This document shows, in pieces, positions 26,090 to 36,083 of a stretch of DNA of 64,000 nt. A program made the position numbers and the translations under genes. The notes under the pieces are model-generated. The model had not been told where the DNA came from, searched no databases, and saw nothing but the letters and a program-made list of their open reading frames with translations. Source of the DNA: Berkiella sp964496435 (GTDB taxonomy: Bacteria > Pseudomonadota > Gammaproteobacteria > Berkiellales > Berkiellaceae); the NCBI GenBank assembly GCA_964496435.1, contig CAZBZP010000017.1, positions 19,426 to 83,425 on the forward strand. The letters are read 5' to 3'. Within the stretch, counting starts at the first letter, position 1. Each line of letters starts with the position of its first letter.

Positions 26090-27835
26090 ATGCCTAACAA
26101 GTCATATTATACAAAGCCTCACGGCAAAATAGCGCTTCCACTCAATCAGTGGGATTTAATTATTTTGGTTTTATTCTTTGGTCTGTTGGCAGCCTTTGTC
26201 TGGGGCGCAGAGCAAATGACGGCGCCTTATGAGCTCGGCAAGCACATCCCTATTTCGCTCAATCCTAAAATGCTGCCAGGATATGCCATCTCTACCGTCA
26301 TCCGCATGGCTATCGCCTTATTGGTTTCTTTGTTGTTCACCTTTACGGTGGCAACCTTGGCCGCCAAAAGCCAGCGTGCTGAAAGATTTATTTTACCTTT
26401 TATCGACATTATGCAGTCGGTGCCCGTCCTTGGCTTTCTCTCGGTTTCGATTTTAGCCTTTATATATCTCTTCCCTGGCAGCCAATTGGGGCCTGAGTGT
26501 GCTGCTATCTTTGCTATCTTTACATCACAAGCTTGGAACATGGCTTTGAGTTTTTATCAATCTTTGCGCACCGTACCCAAAGATTTAGATGAAGCGGCTA
26601 ATATGTTCCACTTAACGCCCTGGCAGCGATTTTGGCGACTCGAGGTGCCTTTTGCGACACCTGGCTTAATCTGGAACACCATGATGTCACTCTCAAGTGG
26701 TTGGTTTTTCGTTGTTGCCTCAGAAGCAATCTCTGTTAATAACCAAAATATTACTTTGCCAGGCATCGGTTCTTATATTTATAAGGCGACCTTAGAATCT
26801 GATCAACATGCTATCTGCTATGCGCTCTTAACCATGTTTTTAGTTATTATTATTTATGATCAATTGATTTTTAGACCCCTGGTTGCTTGGTCTGAAAAAT
26901 TTAAAATAGAATCTAACCCTGAAACCTATACTGAAACCTGGTTCTTGAACTTACTGCAAAGGGCTAAGTTAATACATGTGATCGTATCTTTTATGCGTCA
27001 AATCCGCGATCTCATCACCATTCCTTTTTTCAAGCGCGAGTTTACAGCTAAAAAACTTTCCCCCAAAGTGCGCCAAGCCATTTCCTGGACAGCCATTACT
27101 TTTTGGAACAGCTTTCTCTTTATTGGGATTGTGGCCTCCTGCCTTATCCTTGCCCGTTTTATATATAATGAAGTGACCTTATCTGAAGTAATCGAGGTTT
27201 TTGGCTTAGGACTTTTCACCGCCATAAAGATTGCCATCATGGTTATTCTTTGTTCATTGCTGTGGGTTCCTATTGGCGTCTGGGTTGGACTTCGTCCCAA
27301 AACGGCAACCTTTGTCCAATTAATTGCACAAATTTTGGCTTCCTTCCCCGCCAATCTTATCTACCCTGTGCTCTATATGTTTATTATTACTTATGACTTA
27401 AATATCAACGTCTGGACAGCACCATTAATTATTTTAGGAACACAATGGTATATCCTTTTTAACGTTATTGCGGGCGCGAGTAGCATGCCGCAAGATTTTC
27501 ACCTTGTGGCTCAAAATTATGGTTTAAAAGGTTGGTTGTGGTGGAAAAAACTGGTATTACCCGCTATTTTCCCTTACTACATCACCGGTGCGATGACCGC
27601 TGTTGGCGGCAGTTGGAATGCCAGCATCATCGCAGAAGTTGTTAATTGGGGTGGTGAAACCATCCTGTCAAAAGGGCTGGGAAGTTATATTACGCAATAT
27701 ACGTCTGTCGGTGATTTTCCGCGCATTGCCTTGGGTATAGCGGTAATGAGCATTTATGTTATCGTCATTAATCGTTTGGTATGGCAAAAACTTTATGATA
27801 TTGCTGAAGAAAAATTCCAGATGAGCTCAACATAA
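26090..27835 (+). CDS. ABC transporter permease with two fused membrane domains (NitT/TauT type)
   Basis: 582 residues from the ATG at 26090; an upstream TTG at 26018 in frame is less likely. Two BPD-type permease domains sit in one chain. The EAA-like loops are SLRTVPKDLDEAANMFHLTPWQRF in the first half and AGASSMPQDFHLVAQNYGLKGWLWWKKLVLPAIFPYYITG in the second. There are about twelve membrane helices. The domains resemble nitrate/sulfonate/taurine importers. The ATPase gene follows after 15 bases. No substrate-binding protein is encoded nearby, so the substrate and even import direction are open. Confidence 0.88.
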   Translation: MPNKSYYTKPHGKIALPLNQWDLIILVLFFGLLAAFVWGAEQMTAPYELGKHIPISLNPKMLPGYAISTVIRMAIALLVSLLFTFTVATLAAKSQRAERFILPFIDIMQSVPVLGFLSVSILAFIYLFPGSQLGPECAAIFAIFTSQAWNMALSFYQSLRTVPKDLDEAANMFHLTPWQRFWRLEVPFATPGLIWNTMMSLSSGWFFVVASEAISVNNQNITLPGIGSYIYKATLESDQHAICYALLTMFLVIIIYDQLIFRPLVAWSEKFKIESNPETYTETWFLNLLQRAKLIHVIVSFMRQIRDLITIPFFKREFTAKKLSPKVRQAISWTAITFWNSFLFIGIVASCLILARFIYNEVTLSEVIEVFGLGLFTAIKIAIMVILCSLLWVPIGVWVGLRPKTATFVQLIAQILASFPANLIYPVLYMFIITYDLNINVWTAPLIILGTQWYILFNVIAGASSMPQDFHLVAQNYGLKGWLWWKKLVLPAIFPYYITGAMTAVGGSWNASIIAEVVNWGGETILSKGLGSYITQYTSVGDFPRIALGIAVMSIYVIVINRLVWQKLYDIAEEKFQMSST

Positions 27836-27850
27836 TGGGAATGAAGCGCA

Positions 27851-29161
27851 ATGAGCATTGATTCAGAGAAAAAAATAATTTTTACCGTTAAGGACTTAAA
27901 GAAAACTTTTCGTTCTAGCGAAGGTCAAGATTTGGTTGTGCTTGATGATGTTAATTTCACTATGTATGAAAATGAAATCGTCGCACTGCTTGGTAAATCC
28001 GGTTCCGGCAAATCTACCTTAATGCGTATGATTGCCGGTCTCATTAAACCTTCCAGCGGTAATGTGCACTATCGAGGACAGGTCGTGACTGAACCTGTTC
28101 AAGGCATTGCCATGGTATTCCAAAATTTTGCCCTACTGCCCTGGTTGACGGTGTTACAAAATGTAGAACTGGGCTTAGAAGCACTGGGTATTGAAAAAAA
28201 GCAACGCCGAAAGCGTGCCCTACAAGCGATTGATACCATAGGATTAGATGGCTTTGAATCGGCATATCCAAAGGAGTTATCCGGAGGTATGCGTCAGCGT
28301 GTGGGATTTGCAAGAGCCTTGGTGGTTGATCCTGAATTACTTTTAATGGATGAGCCCTTTTCAGCATTAGATGTGCTCACCTCAGAAAGTTTAAAAAGTG
28401 ACTTGATGGATTTATGGTTAGCCAAACGTACGCGAACCAAAGGTATTTTATTTGTTACTCACAATATTGAAGAAGCAGCCTTAATGGCAGACAGGATCAT
28501 TATCTTCACCGGTAATCCAGGACGCATTCGCGCTGAATTGGCCGTCAGCAGTCCTTTACCGCGGGATCCCGAAGATCCACATTTTAGAAAATTAGTAGAT
28601 GATATTTACTCTCTGATGACAACCAGCGAGAGAAAACGCCCAAGAGAAGCAGGCGAATTACAAAAAGTAGAGATTACGTATCGCTTGCCTGATGTTGAAA
28701 TTCTTGAGCTTATCGGCTTTGTTGAGGCCGTCTTTGCCGAAGACACAACTGGGCCTATCGATTTACCGATGCTCTCTGAAAATCTCCATTTAGAGGCAGA
28801 CAGCCTATTCCAACTTTCTGAAGCTTTAGAAATTTTACATTTTGCGAACGTATCTAAAGGGGATATTACCCTAACAGAAGAAGGCAAATTTTTTGCCACT
28901 GCCAATCTTCAAGAACGCAAAAAATTATTTGCAAAGCAACTTGAAGATCGCGTACCACTAGCAAAGCATATTAAAGACACCTTGGATAATCGTGCGAATC
29001 ATCGTGAAAATGAAGAATACTTCATTAATGAGCTTAAAGAACAGTTAACTGATGCTGAAGCAGAAAGGGTATTAACCGTTATGATCGATTGGGGCCGTTA
29101 TGCGGAAATTTTCGCTTACGACTACGATTCAGGAAACTTAAGTCTTGAAAACCCTAACTAA
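27851..29161 (+). CDS. ABC transporter ATP-binding protein with C-terminal AAA-associated domain
   Basis: 436 residues. Walker A is GKSGSGKST (residues 48-56), the signature is LSGGMRQRV, Walker B is LLLMDEP, and the H-loop is VTHNIEEA. The first ~260 residues resemble SsuB/TauB/NrtD ATPases. From about residue 285 a second domain (VEILELIGFVEAVFAEDTTGPIDLPMLSENLHLEADSL) matches what is known as the AAA-associated domain found on some nitrate/sulfonate-type ATPases. It pairs with the fused permease upstream and overlaps tamA by 17 bases. Confidence 0.9.
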   Translation: MSIDSEKKIIFTVKDLKKTFRSSEGQDLVVLDDVNFTMYENEIVALLGKSGSGKSTLMRMIAGLIKPSSGNVHYRGQVVTEPVQGIAMVFQNFALLPWLTVLQNVELGLEALGIEKKQRRKRALQAIDTIGLDGFESAYPKELSGGMRQRVGFARALVVDPELLLMDEPFSALDVLTSESLKSDLMDLWLAKRTRTKGILFVTHNIEEAALMADRIIIFTGNPGRIRAELAVSSPLPRDPEDPHFRKLVDDIYSLMTTSERKRPREAGELQKVEITYRLPDVEILELIGFVEAVFAEDTTGPIDLPMLSENLHLEADSLFQLSEALEILHFANVSKGDITLTEEGKFFATANLQERKKLFAKQLEDRVPLAKHIKDTLDNRANHRENEEYFINELKEQLTDAEAERVLTVMIDWGRYAEIFAYDYDSGNLSLENPN

Positions 29162-30899
29162 ACTATTATTAATAGCCTGTCTGTGCTTACCTGCGCTGGT
29201 TGAGGCAAAAACGAAAGATGAGCCCATTACAGTAAGTATTTCGGGCGTCAAAAAGGACATGGAAGACAACATTCGTGCTAATTTAAGTTTATTGCATGAA
29301 AATGTTGAAGACGAAGAAGTCTTAAGTCCTGCACAAATTGAAAACCGAGCAAAACAAGAAATCATCGCAGCCTTACAACCCTTTGGCTACTATGAAGCCA
29401 CTGTTGAAAGCCATGTTGAGACAAGCGCTGGTAAAATAAAGGCAAACTTTGTTATTAACTTAGGGGCCCCCGTTCTGATCTCGGCGATTCATTTTCAACT
29501 CAGTGGAGAAGGTGAAAAAGATCCTAAACTGGCTAAATTATTATCGCTTTTTTCTTTAAAGATTGGTGATGTATTTGTTCATGAAAGCTATGAGCAAAGC
29601 AAGAAAGCGATGCTTTCACAAACCATTCAAAGTGGCTATTTAGCAGCAACCTTTATAGAACATAGAGTAGAAGTTGATTTAGATACTAAAACAAGTCAAA
29701 TTTATCTAAATCTTGCGACTGGCCCTCGCCATTATTTTGGTGAGGTTACTTTTAACCAAACGCTTTTATCGCCTACACTCTTAAATCGTTATCTTCCCTT
29801 TGAAGTTGGCTCCCCCTACGCACCTGAAAAAATAATGGTATTACAAAGCCGTTTAGCCCAAAGTGACTATTTCAAAGTTACCAATGTCAAAGCCTTAACT
29901 GAAGATGACAATACCACCGTACCCGTGATGGTGGAACTCGAAGATGCAAAGCCTAATCATTATATTGTAGGTGCAGGCTATGGTACTGATACTGGCGTTC
30001 GCGGCAAGCTGGGTTGGACAAGACGCAGATTAAATTCAATGGGACATCGATTTAGCGCGCAAGCTCAAATTTCTGAAATTTATGACAAAGTTTATGCAGA
30101 ATATAGTATTCCCGGCAAACGCCCTTATAGCGATCAACTCAAATTTCAGGGCGGATTTTATGATGATGAATATAGCGAAAAACCATCGCAAATTTATGAA
30201 GTAGGTGTGCTTGAAGAAAGAACACTTTCCCGTTGGCAGCGCCGCATTGGGGTGAATTACCACCATGAAAGATTCAATGCATATATTACCAATGACATTG
30301 TAGAATCTAAATTAATTTTACCCTCGCTAACTTTTATACAAGTAAAGAAATCAGAATCCGATGCCGTCAGTGGCCGGCGCATTGAATTCTCCATGCGTGG
30401 TTCTGTTGATGCCTTGTTCAGTGACACCTCCTTTTTTCAAAGCTATCTGCAATTAAAATGGGTGCATGGCATTAATGATTTGACCAGAATATTGATGCGC
30501 GGCGATTTTGGTTTTACGGCACCTGATGATTCAGAAAAGCTCCCACTCTCACAGCGTTTCTTTGCTGGCGGTGATTTAAGCTTGAGAGGTTATGGCTATC
30601 GTTCATTACCCAGTGAAATTGATAAAGATGGCAATTATAAACCCGTGGGCGGTGCTTATCTTGCTGTAGGCAGTGTTGAATTAGTAAGAACTATCAAAAA
30701 ACCCTTTGGTTTATTCACCTTTGTTGATGCGGGTAATGCTTATCGAGAATTATTTCAAGAGACGGCTATCGGTGTAGGGGTGGGTGTTGAATGGCAAACC
30801 CGTCTTGGCCCTATCAAGTTTGCTGTTGCCAAACCTTTAACCAAAACCTCAGACTCTTGGCGCATCCATGCGTCCTTTGGGCCAGAACTTTCTTATTAA
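29145..30899 (+). CDS. tamA: TamA, Omp85-family outer-membrane assembly protein
   Basis: 584 residues beginning at a TTG inside the 3' end of the ATPase gene. The TTG is supported because it gives a clean signal peptide (KTLTKLLLIACLCLPALVEA) that the next ATG would remove, and AGGAA lies upstream. POTRA domains occupy about residues 25-265. The C-terminal barrel starts with HYIVGAGYGTDTGVRGKLGW and includes the Omp85 motif RFFAGGDLSLRGYGYRSLP and the closing beta strand IHASFGPELSY. TamA works with inner-membrane TamB, encoded at 31904, in outer-membrane lipid or protein transport. Confidence 0.92.
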   Translation: MKTLTKLLLIACLCLPALVEAKTKDEPITVSISGVKKDMEDNIRANLSLLHENVEDEEVLSPAQIENRAKQEIIAALQPFGYYEATVESHVETSAGKIKANFVINLGAPVLISAIHFQLSGEGEKDPKLAKLLSLFSLKIGDVFVHESYEQSKKAMLSQTIQSGYLAATFIEHRVEVDLDTKTSQIYLNLATGPRHYFGEVTFNQTLLSPTLLNRYLPFEVGSPYAPEKIMVLQSRLAQSDYFKVTNVKALTEDDNTTVPVMVELEDAKPNHYIVGAGYGTDTGVRGKLGWTRRRLNSMGHRFSAQAQISEIYDKVYAEYSIPGKRPYSDQLKFQGGFYDDEYSEKPSQIYEVGVLEERTLSRWQRRIGVNYHHERFNAYITNDIVESKLILPSLTFIQVKKSESDAVSGRRIEFSMRGSVDALFSDTSFFQSYLQLKWVHGINDLTRILMRGDFGFTAPDDSEKLPLSQRFFAGGDLSLRGYGYRSLPSEIDKDGNYKPVGGAYLAVGSVELVRTIKKPFGLFTFVDAGNAYRELFQETAIGVGVGVEWQTRLGPIKFAVAKPLTKTSDSWRIHASFGPELSY

Positions 30900-30906
30900 A
30901 TAAGGT

Positions 30907-31713
30907 CTATTTACGAAAATTTAACTTGGCTGGCTTCAACGGAGCATCGCTAGGCTCATGAAGCTCCTGCCTTAAATTTTTTCTAAAAGTTTGTGCGCTA
31001 TCTCTATTCTCAATACGCAACATTCGTGAAATGGCCTCTCTTCTTTTATTTAGATAATCGGGTTTTTGACATTTTGCATGTGAAAGAAGCTCTTCTAAAA
31101 ATTCACTTTTTTGTTCATCAGCATTCAACATCAGCTGATTGTAGGTTTTAATCAAGGTATTTCCCAGTTCCCGCGAACTACCTAAACCTTCTCTTCCTTT
31201 AGAGAAAAAACCCAAAACACGCGTTTGCACAGTGCGCGCCATCGAACTAAACGATGCAATAAATTCGTCTAAGAAGGGCTTATTTTGAAACCTCTCCTTT
31301 ATTATTCTAATTTCTTTGCTTAATTGCGGGTTTGGCATGGTTAAGGGGGTATTTCTATGAACATAGAGGCCAGCGCGTGCTACAAGCATTTCAACCAAAG
31401 GTATTTGTTTAATTTGCTCATCTTTGCTGAGTTGTTTAAAGCTTTTAATCAAGTCCTTATCAAGATATAACCTAAAATCTTGTAGGGCGGACAGATTGTA
31501 TTGATAATATGCTCTAAGGGAGCGCCACTTAGCTATCATTTCTTTTTCAGAGGAATTTTCTTGTAAATTGTTTTGCTCATCATTAACACCTGGCCTTGCA
31601 GTTAACCACGCCTCAAAAAATGCCAATTTGGACGAGAAAGATAAGCTTGCTTTATGAGCTCTGCGTTCCCTGATAGCTTTTTGGATCTCGATTGAACCTG
31701 TGCCATATAACAT
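30907..31713 (-). CDS. Orphan helical protein, 268 aa, inserted between tamA and tamB
   Basis: No known family recognised. It is a basic, alpha-helical, soluble protein with a Ser/Gly-rich hinge (KGREGLGSSRELGN) and a proline- and lysine-rich tail. The ATG at 31713 is chosen because GAGG lies seven bases upstream; an upstream in-frame TTG would add two residues. It runs opposite to tamA and tamB and separates genes that are usually adjacent. Its stop is 7 bases from the tamA stop. It starts MLYG, as does the orphan at 19852-20907. Confidence 0.65.
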   Translation of the reverse strand: MLYGTGSIEIQKAIRERRAHKASLSFSSKLAFFEAWLTARPGVNDEQNNLQENSSEKEMIAKWRSLRAYYQYNLSALQDFRLYLDKDLIKSFKQLSKDEQIKQIPLVEMLVARAGLYVHRNTPLTMPNPQLSKEIRIIKERFQNKPFLDEFIASFSSMARTVQTRVLGFFSKGREGLGSSRELGNTLIKTYNQLMLNADEQKSEFLEELLSHAKCQKPDYLNKRREAISRMLRIENRDSAQTFRKNLRQELHEPSDAPLKPAKLNFRK

Positions 31714-31804
31714 GATCAAACCTCACATTTAGATTGAAGGCGAATGCTAGCGGTGCCGAGGGACAATAGCAAGTAAACCCACCAATATATTAGCAAAAAT
31801 CAGT

Positions 31805-31832
31805 TTGTCAACTTTATATTAATATATATAAG
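31805..31832 (+). promoter_or_regulatory. Promoter of tamB
   Basis: TTGTCA at 31805-31810 and TATAAG at 31827-31832 with a 16-base AT-rich spacer, about 70 bases before the tamB ATG. tamB needs its own promoter here because an inverted gene separates it from tamA. Confidence 0.45.
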
Positions 31833-31903
31833 TCTAATGACAGCAGCTAGGATGCCCTGTACAATGCTATTTAATATGAGTTAATTATTTACCTTCTAAA
31901 AAC

Positions 31904-34363
31904 ATGGCCACACTAACAAGCTTTCTCAGCCAACACTTTGAACCGCTTTCCATGCTGAAAAAGGCTTGTTTATTCCTCTTTTCCCTGGGCTTTGCCTTAA
32001 TAGCATTTGTTTTTTTTCTAGTCCTTAGCCCCCAAGGTGGGAAAATCGCACTCAACTTAGTTTCTGAACTAACACCCTACAAGCTAAATTGTGCTACTTT
32101 TGATGGCGCGCTTTATGAAGGAGTGGTTTTAGAAGATGTCGAAGTGACGGGCCCTTCTGTTCATCTTCGCGCCAAAGAAGTGCGTGCAGCCTGGGATTTT
32201 AGACAACTGTTTAAGCAGGATAAAAAGATTAGCTATCTACATATTAATAATCTTTCCTTGTCCTATAACAATAACAACAGCAAATTAGTCTTACCCAAAG
32301 AATATGACGATGTGGTATTGGAACAAGCACAAGCCAATATCCTTAAAACCTTACCTTTTGCTCTTGCTATCGAAGATATCCATATCAATGATGCCAAAAT
32401 CCATTGGAATCAAATTGAGCATGCTTTTAAAGAAGTTAAAATTAAACATGCCTCAAGCACACTTGCCCACATTGAAGAAATTCACTATGCGGGCGATTTT
32501 GGATCATTTGATGCCTACTTACAGGGTGCAATTAAAGTTAATTGGGATCTCAATCTTTCAAAAAATCCCTACTTGGCAGATTTAAATTCTGCAGCTATCA
32601 GTACCAAAGGCAGTATTATCATGCCTTCAAGGCACATTGATGATCCCCAAAATCAAATCATTATCAATGCAAAGCTAAAAGACTTGAAGAAAGGGAAACA
32701 CCATTTTGAAAATATTAACATGGATATCAAAGGCAATTTAGCGAATCATCATGTTTCCCTAACCGGGCTCTATAACAATAGCCCTATTAAAAGCACGCTG
32801 CTTGGAAAATTCTCAGATAAATTCTGGCAAGGAGACGTTGCTAAATTTAAAGTAGAACATCAAAGATGGGAAAAAATTGGAAACTCTACGGGGAATATTT
32901 TAGTTAATTGGCATGATGCTACCATCAACACCAATATTGAACTTTTATTAAGTGAAAAGCATCCTGTCACTTTGGTCACCCAAATTGATAAAAAGAAACC
33001 CTATGCCTTAAAAGGCTCTATTAAAGCACATGTTGAGCAACTCAGATCACTGGCAGCGCTCATTCCAGCAATTGCTAATCTACGCGGTAAATTGAATATC
33101 GATTTAGCCCTCAGTGGTACCTTGTTGCAACCCCAATGGTTGGGCAATATCCAATTGATTGATGCAAAGCTGCCAGCAACCTCGCTGGGCAAAAAAGCTG
33201 TTCTTAACGAATTAGCATTAGACTTCTTAGCAGAAAATAAGATTGCACTACATGGCAAAGGATTATGGGGTAGTGGTGAGTTCCATATCGTCGGTAATGG
33301 CGCACTCACTGGTAACCCTAATCTAAATATTAATCTTAAAGGTGAAAAGCTGCTGCTCAGTGACACGCCTGAATACTATATCGTTGCCAATCCTGATCTC
33401 AATTTAAGTTTGCAAAACGGCAAAGTAGCCCTCAAAGGCAGTATTGTTATCCCTGAAGCTGAAATCAACAGCTTAAAAAACCCAGACTCCATCAGCACCT
33501 CCGATGATGTCGTTGTTATATCAAAAAAGAAAGTTGCAAAGCCTAAAAAAGTTTTGGATGAGCGTACTTTTTCCTACCCTATTGCGACTCATATTGATTT
33601 AATTTTGAAAGACAAAATAACCTATAAAGGGTATGGCATATCAAGCAAAGTCGGTGGCAGATTAGAAATAAATCAACAACCAGGCCAACCGCCTTTAGCC
33701 AAAGGAAAGCTCTTTTTAAGCAAGGGAAGCTACAAAGCCTATGGCAAAGTGTTTGATATCAATTATGGGCAAATTTTGTTTACTGGTGGTCCTATTTACG
33801 ATCCTATTTTGGATATTCGCGCTGAGAGAAAAATACAACCATCAACAACCTTAGGCTCATTTAAGAATAACGATATGATTTTGGCTGGTGTAACCTTTAG
33901 TGGCAATCTTAAAACACCCAAAATAGGTTTTTATTCAAACCCACCCATGCCTGATGCTGATGTTATTTCTTACTTAATTGTGGGACGCCCGCAAAGCCAA
34001 ATCAATGAAGCCCAGGCTGAATTACTTTTCCAAGCGGTTTCACAATTGGCAAGTGTTGTTGGCTCAAACCGACATGATGTTCATTTTGATTTGGCTGAAA
34101 AGTTAAAATTAGATCAATTGGGTTTTTCTAAAAAGCAGAATTTTATCCCAACCCCCGGCTCCCATAATCCTTTAGAGGACACCGTGTTTGTGCTTGGAAA
34201 GCAGCTTTCCTCGCGTTTGTATCTTAATTACAGCGTTGGTATCGTGGATTCAGCAAGCCAATTAGGAATGCGCTATATTGTGGGCAAAAATGTCAGTATT
34301 GAAGCATCTGCAGGAACGCAAGGTTCTAGCGCAGATGTTCTGCTTTCCTTTGAGGGACATTAA
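31904..34363 (+). CDS. tamB: TamB, translocation/assembly module inner-membrane protein
   Basis: 819 residues. A single N-terminal membrane anchor (ACLFLFSLGFALIAFVFFLVL) is followed by a long beta-rich periplasmic region of AsmA/TamB type. The C-terminal DUF490 domain is clear: GVTFSGNLKTPKIGFYSNPPMPDADVISYLIVGRP and the terminal beta strands LYLNYSVGIVDSASQLGMRYIVG. It is shorter than the ~1260-residue E. coli protein, implying a shorter beta-taco groove. It is thought to span the periplasm and carry lipids to the outer membrane with TamA. An in-frame ATG at 31952 is an alternative start. Confidence 0.9.
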   Translation: MATLTSFLSQHFEPLSMLKKACLFLFSLGFALIAFVFFLVLSPQGGKIALNLVSELTPYKLNCATFDGALYEGVVLEDVEVTGPSVHLRAKEVRAAWDFRQLFKQDKKISYLHINNLSLSYNNNNSKLVLPKEYDDVVLEQAQANILKTLPFALAIEDIHINDAKIHWNQIEHAFKEVKIKHASSTLAHIEEIHYAGDFGSFDAYLQGAIKVNWDLNLSKNPYLADLNSAAISTKGSIIMPSRHIDDPQNQIIINAKLKDLKKGKHHFENINMDIKGNLANHHVSLTGLYNNSPIKSTLLGKFSDKFWQGDVAKFKVEHQRWEKIGNSTGNILVNWHDATINTNIELLLSEKHPVTLVTQIDKKKPYALKGSIKAHVEQLRSLAALIPAIANLRGKLNIDLALSGTLLQPQWLGNIQLIDAKLPATSLGKKAVLNELALDFLAENKIALHGKGLWGSGEFHIVGNGALTGNPNLNINLKGEKLLLSDTPEYYIVANPDLNLSLQNGKVALKGSIVIPEAEINSLKNPDSISTSDDVVVISKKKVAKPKKVLDERTFSYPIATHIDLILKDKITYKGYGISSKVGGRLEINQQPGQPPLAKGKLFLSKGSYKAYGKVFDINYGQILFTGGPIYDPILDIRAERKIQPSTTLGSFKNNDMILAGVTFSGNLKTPKIGFYSNPPMPDADVISYLIVGRPQSQINEAQAELLFQAVSQLASVVGSNRHDVHFDLAEKLKLDQLGFSKKQNFIPTPGSHNPLEDTVFVLGKQLSSRLYLNYSVGIVDSASQLGMRYIVGKNVSIEASAGTQGSSADVLLSFEGH

Positions 34364-34391
34364 TCCGCCCTCGCTTCGCTTTGGCGTGATT
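34362..34391. terminator. Hairpin between convergent tamB and rpoS
   Basis: AATC-CGCC (34362-34369) pairs with GGCG-t-GATT (34383-34391), with one bulged base, followed by TAAAATATTTT. It lies between the stop codons of tamB and rpoS and could serve both. Confidence 0.4.
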
Positions 34392-34400
34392 TAAAATATT

Positions 34401-35438
34401 TTAGCTAAAAAATACGGCTTCGGTTAGGCCACGATTTGATAATACTTCTTTTAGAAAATTTAAGGCTTCAACTTGTATTTGGCGTACACGTTCGCGTGTT
34501 AAGCCGATTTCAGCCCCAACATCTTCTAAAGTTGCTTGTTCAAAACCACGCAAACCAAAGCGACGGGTAATAACTTCACGTTGCTTTTCATTGAGTTGAT
34601 CAAGCCAATGATCTACTTCTCTTTCAAAATCAGCATCACCCAATAAATTCACGGGATCATAAGCTGGATCATCGGCAATACTTTCAACTAAAGAACGTTC
34701 TGTTTCACTGGCAACGGGAGAGTCTAAGGAGGAAACTTTTTCATTTAATCCCATTATTTTTTTAATCGTATCAGGATCTTTTTGCACAACATGCGCTATG
34801 TCATCAGGCCTTGGTTCATGTTCTAATTTGTGGGTTAATTCACGCCCGGTACGTAAATAAACATTGAGTTCTTTTACCACATGAATTGGCAGTCGAATGG
34901 TGCGTGTTTGGTTCATTAATGCGCGTTCAATGGTTTGGCGGATCCACCAGGTGCCATAAGTTGAAAAGCGAAATCCTTTTTCAGGATCAAATTTTTCTAC
35001 AGCACGAATTAAACCAAGATTTCCTTCTTCAATTAAATCAAGCAAGGGTAAACCACGATTTAAATAACGTCTGGCAATCTTAACGACTAGTCTTAGGTTG
35101 CCTTCAATCATACGATTTCTGGAGTTAACGCAGCCTTGTTGCGCAAGACGTGCATAATGTACTTCATCTTCTGCGGTTAATAATTTAGAAAAGCCGATTT
35201 CACCAAGGTAGATTTGTGTGGCATCATAGGATTTTTTAGCAGTAGATGTGGCTTCTTGTTCTTCTTTTTCGAGCCATTCTTCTGTGGACGCTAAAGCATC
35301 GATATCAAAATCGTCTTTTTCATCCAAAGATAAATCGTCAAGCTCTAGTTCGAGATCATCTTCCTGTGCTTTTGCTTGCCCTGAAAAGTCTGTTGCTTCT
35401 TCATCCTCAACTAAAGCAAGATCATCCCATGACTTCAT
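34401..35438 (-). CDS. rpoS: RNA polymerase sigma factor RpoS
   Basis: 345 residues from the ATG at 35438, which has GGAG about nine bases upstream; a TTG 13 codons earlier is in frame but less likely. An acidic N-terminal region (residues 1-60) precedes the conserved core: region 1.2 DATQIYLGEIGFSKLLTAEDE, region 2 GLPLLDLIEEGNLGLIRAVEKFDPEKGFRFSTYGTWWIRQTI, region 3 RLPIHVVKELNVYLRTGREL, and region 4 ending in the HTH VGAEIGLTRERVRQIQVEALNFLKE. The profile is that of the stationary-phase sigma factor. In Legionella and Coxiella RpoS controls the switch between replicative and transmissive forms. Confidence 0.93.
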   Translation of the reverse strand: MKSWDDLALVEDEEATDFSGQAKAQEDDLELELDDLSLDEKDDFDIDALASTEEWLEKEEQEATSTAKKSYDATQIYLGEIGFSKLLTAEDEVHYARLAQQGCVNSRNRMIEGNLRLVVKIARRYLNRGLPLLDLIEEGNLGLIRAVEKFDPEKGFRFSTYGTWWIRQTIERALMNQTRTIRLPIHVVKELNVYLRTGRELTHKLEHEPRPDDIAHVVQKDPDTIKKIMGLNEKVSSLDSPVASETERSLVESIADDPAYDPVNLLGDADFEREVDHWLDQLNEKQREVITRRFGLRGFEQATLEDVGAEIGLTRERVRQIQVEALNFLKEVLSNRGLTEAVFFS

Positions 35439-35542
35439 ATATTTTAATGCTCCATGCAAAATTATATGCGTGCGCAATCCTTGCGCACAAATTTATGACA
35501 ACTTGTCATTAGACAAAAGCGAATAAAATCACTTAAAACAAA

Positions 35543-35995
35543 TTACATTTCAGAAATATTTTTGGTTAAACCATCGAGCTCTTTGAGAATATGCTCGTAA
35601 TGTTCTTGCCCTAATCCTGAAATGATTTTGTTTTGAGCTGATTGCCATAAAGGGATCCCCTTCATGAGCGTCTCACGCCCTTTTTCAGTTAAGGCATATG
35701 CCTTTGAGCGCTTGTCCCTTGGCTCTATGGTTTCAATGAAACCTAACTTTTCAAGTGGCTTAAGATTTCTCGTCAGCGTGGTTCTATCCATCACTAAGGT
35801 GCTTGCCATTTCGGTTAATGTACGAGCAGCGACAGAGGCCATTGAAACGAGCAAGGTAAACTGTGTTGCTCTGATTCCAGCAGGCTCCAAGCAATGATCG
35901 TAGAACTGCGTAACAGCTCTTGCTGCCTTGCGTACATTAAAACAGCAGTCCTTAGCATTGATTAATCTGTGGTTAATTGGTTCGGTGACTTCCAT
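35543..35995 (-). CDS. MarR family transcriptional regulator
   Basis: 150 residues with the MarR winged-helix pattern: IRATQFTLLVSMASVAARTLTEMASTLVMDRTTLTRNLKPLEKLGFIETIEPRDKRSKAYALTEKGRE. A CC pair occurs near the N-terminus (AKDCCFNVRKAARAV), which may be redox-active. GGGGTAAACC precedes the ATG. It is divergent from acnA; an inverted repeat in the shared region could be its operator. Regulation of acnA by it is inference. Confidence 0.9.
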   Translation of the reverse strand: MEVTEPINHRLINAKDCCFNVRKAARAVTQFYDHCLEPAGIRATQFTLLVSMASVAARTLTEMASTLVMDRTTLTRNLKPLEKLGFIETIEPRDKRSKAYALTEKGRETLMKGIPLWQSAQNKIISGLGQEHYEHILKELDGLTKNISEM

Positions 35996-36083
35996 TGGTT
36001 TACCCCCTCACCAAAAAGTGTAGACCCCCGTTCCACCAACTTTCAAGAAAACAAGTCAGTTTTCCCAAACATTTTTTAAACAG

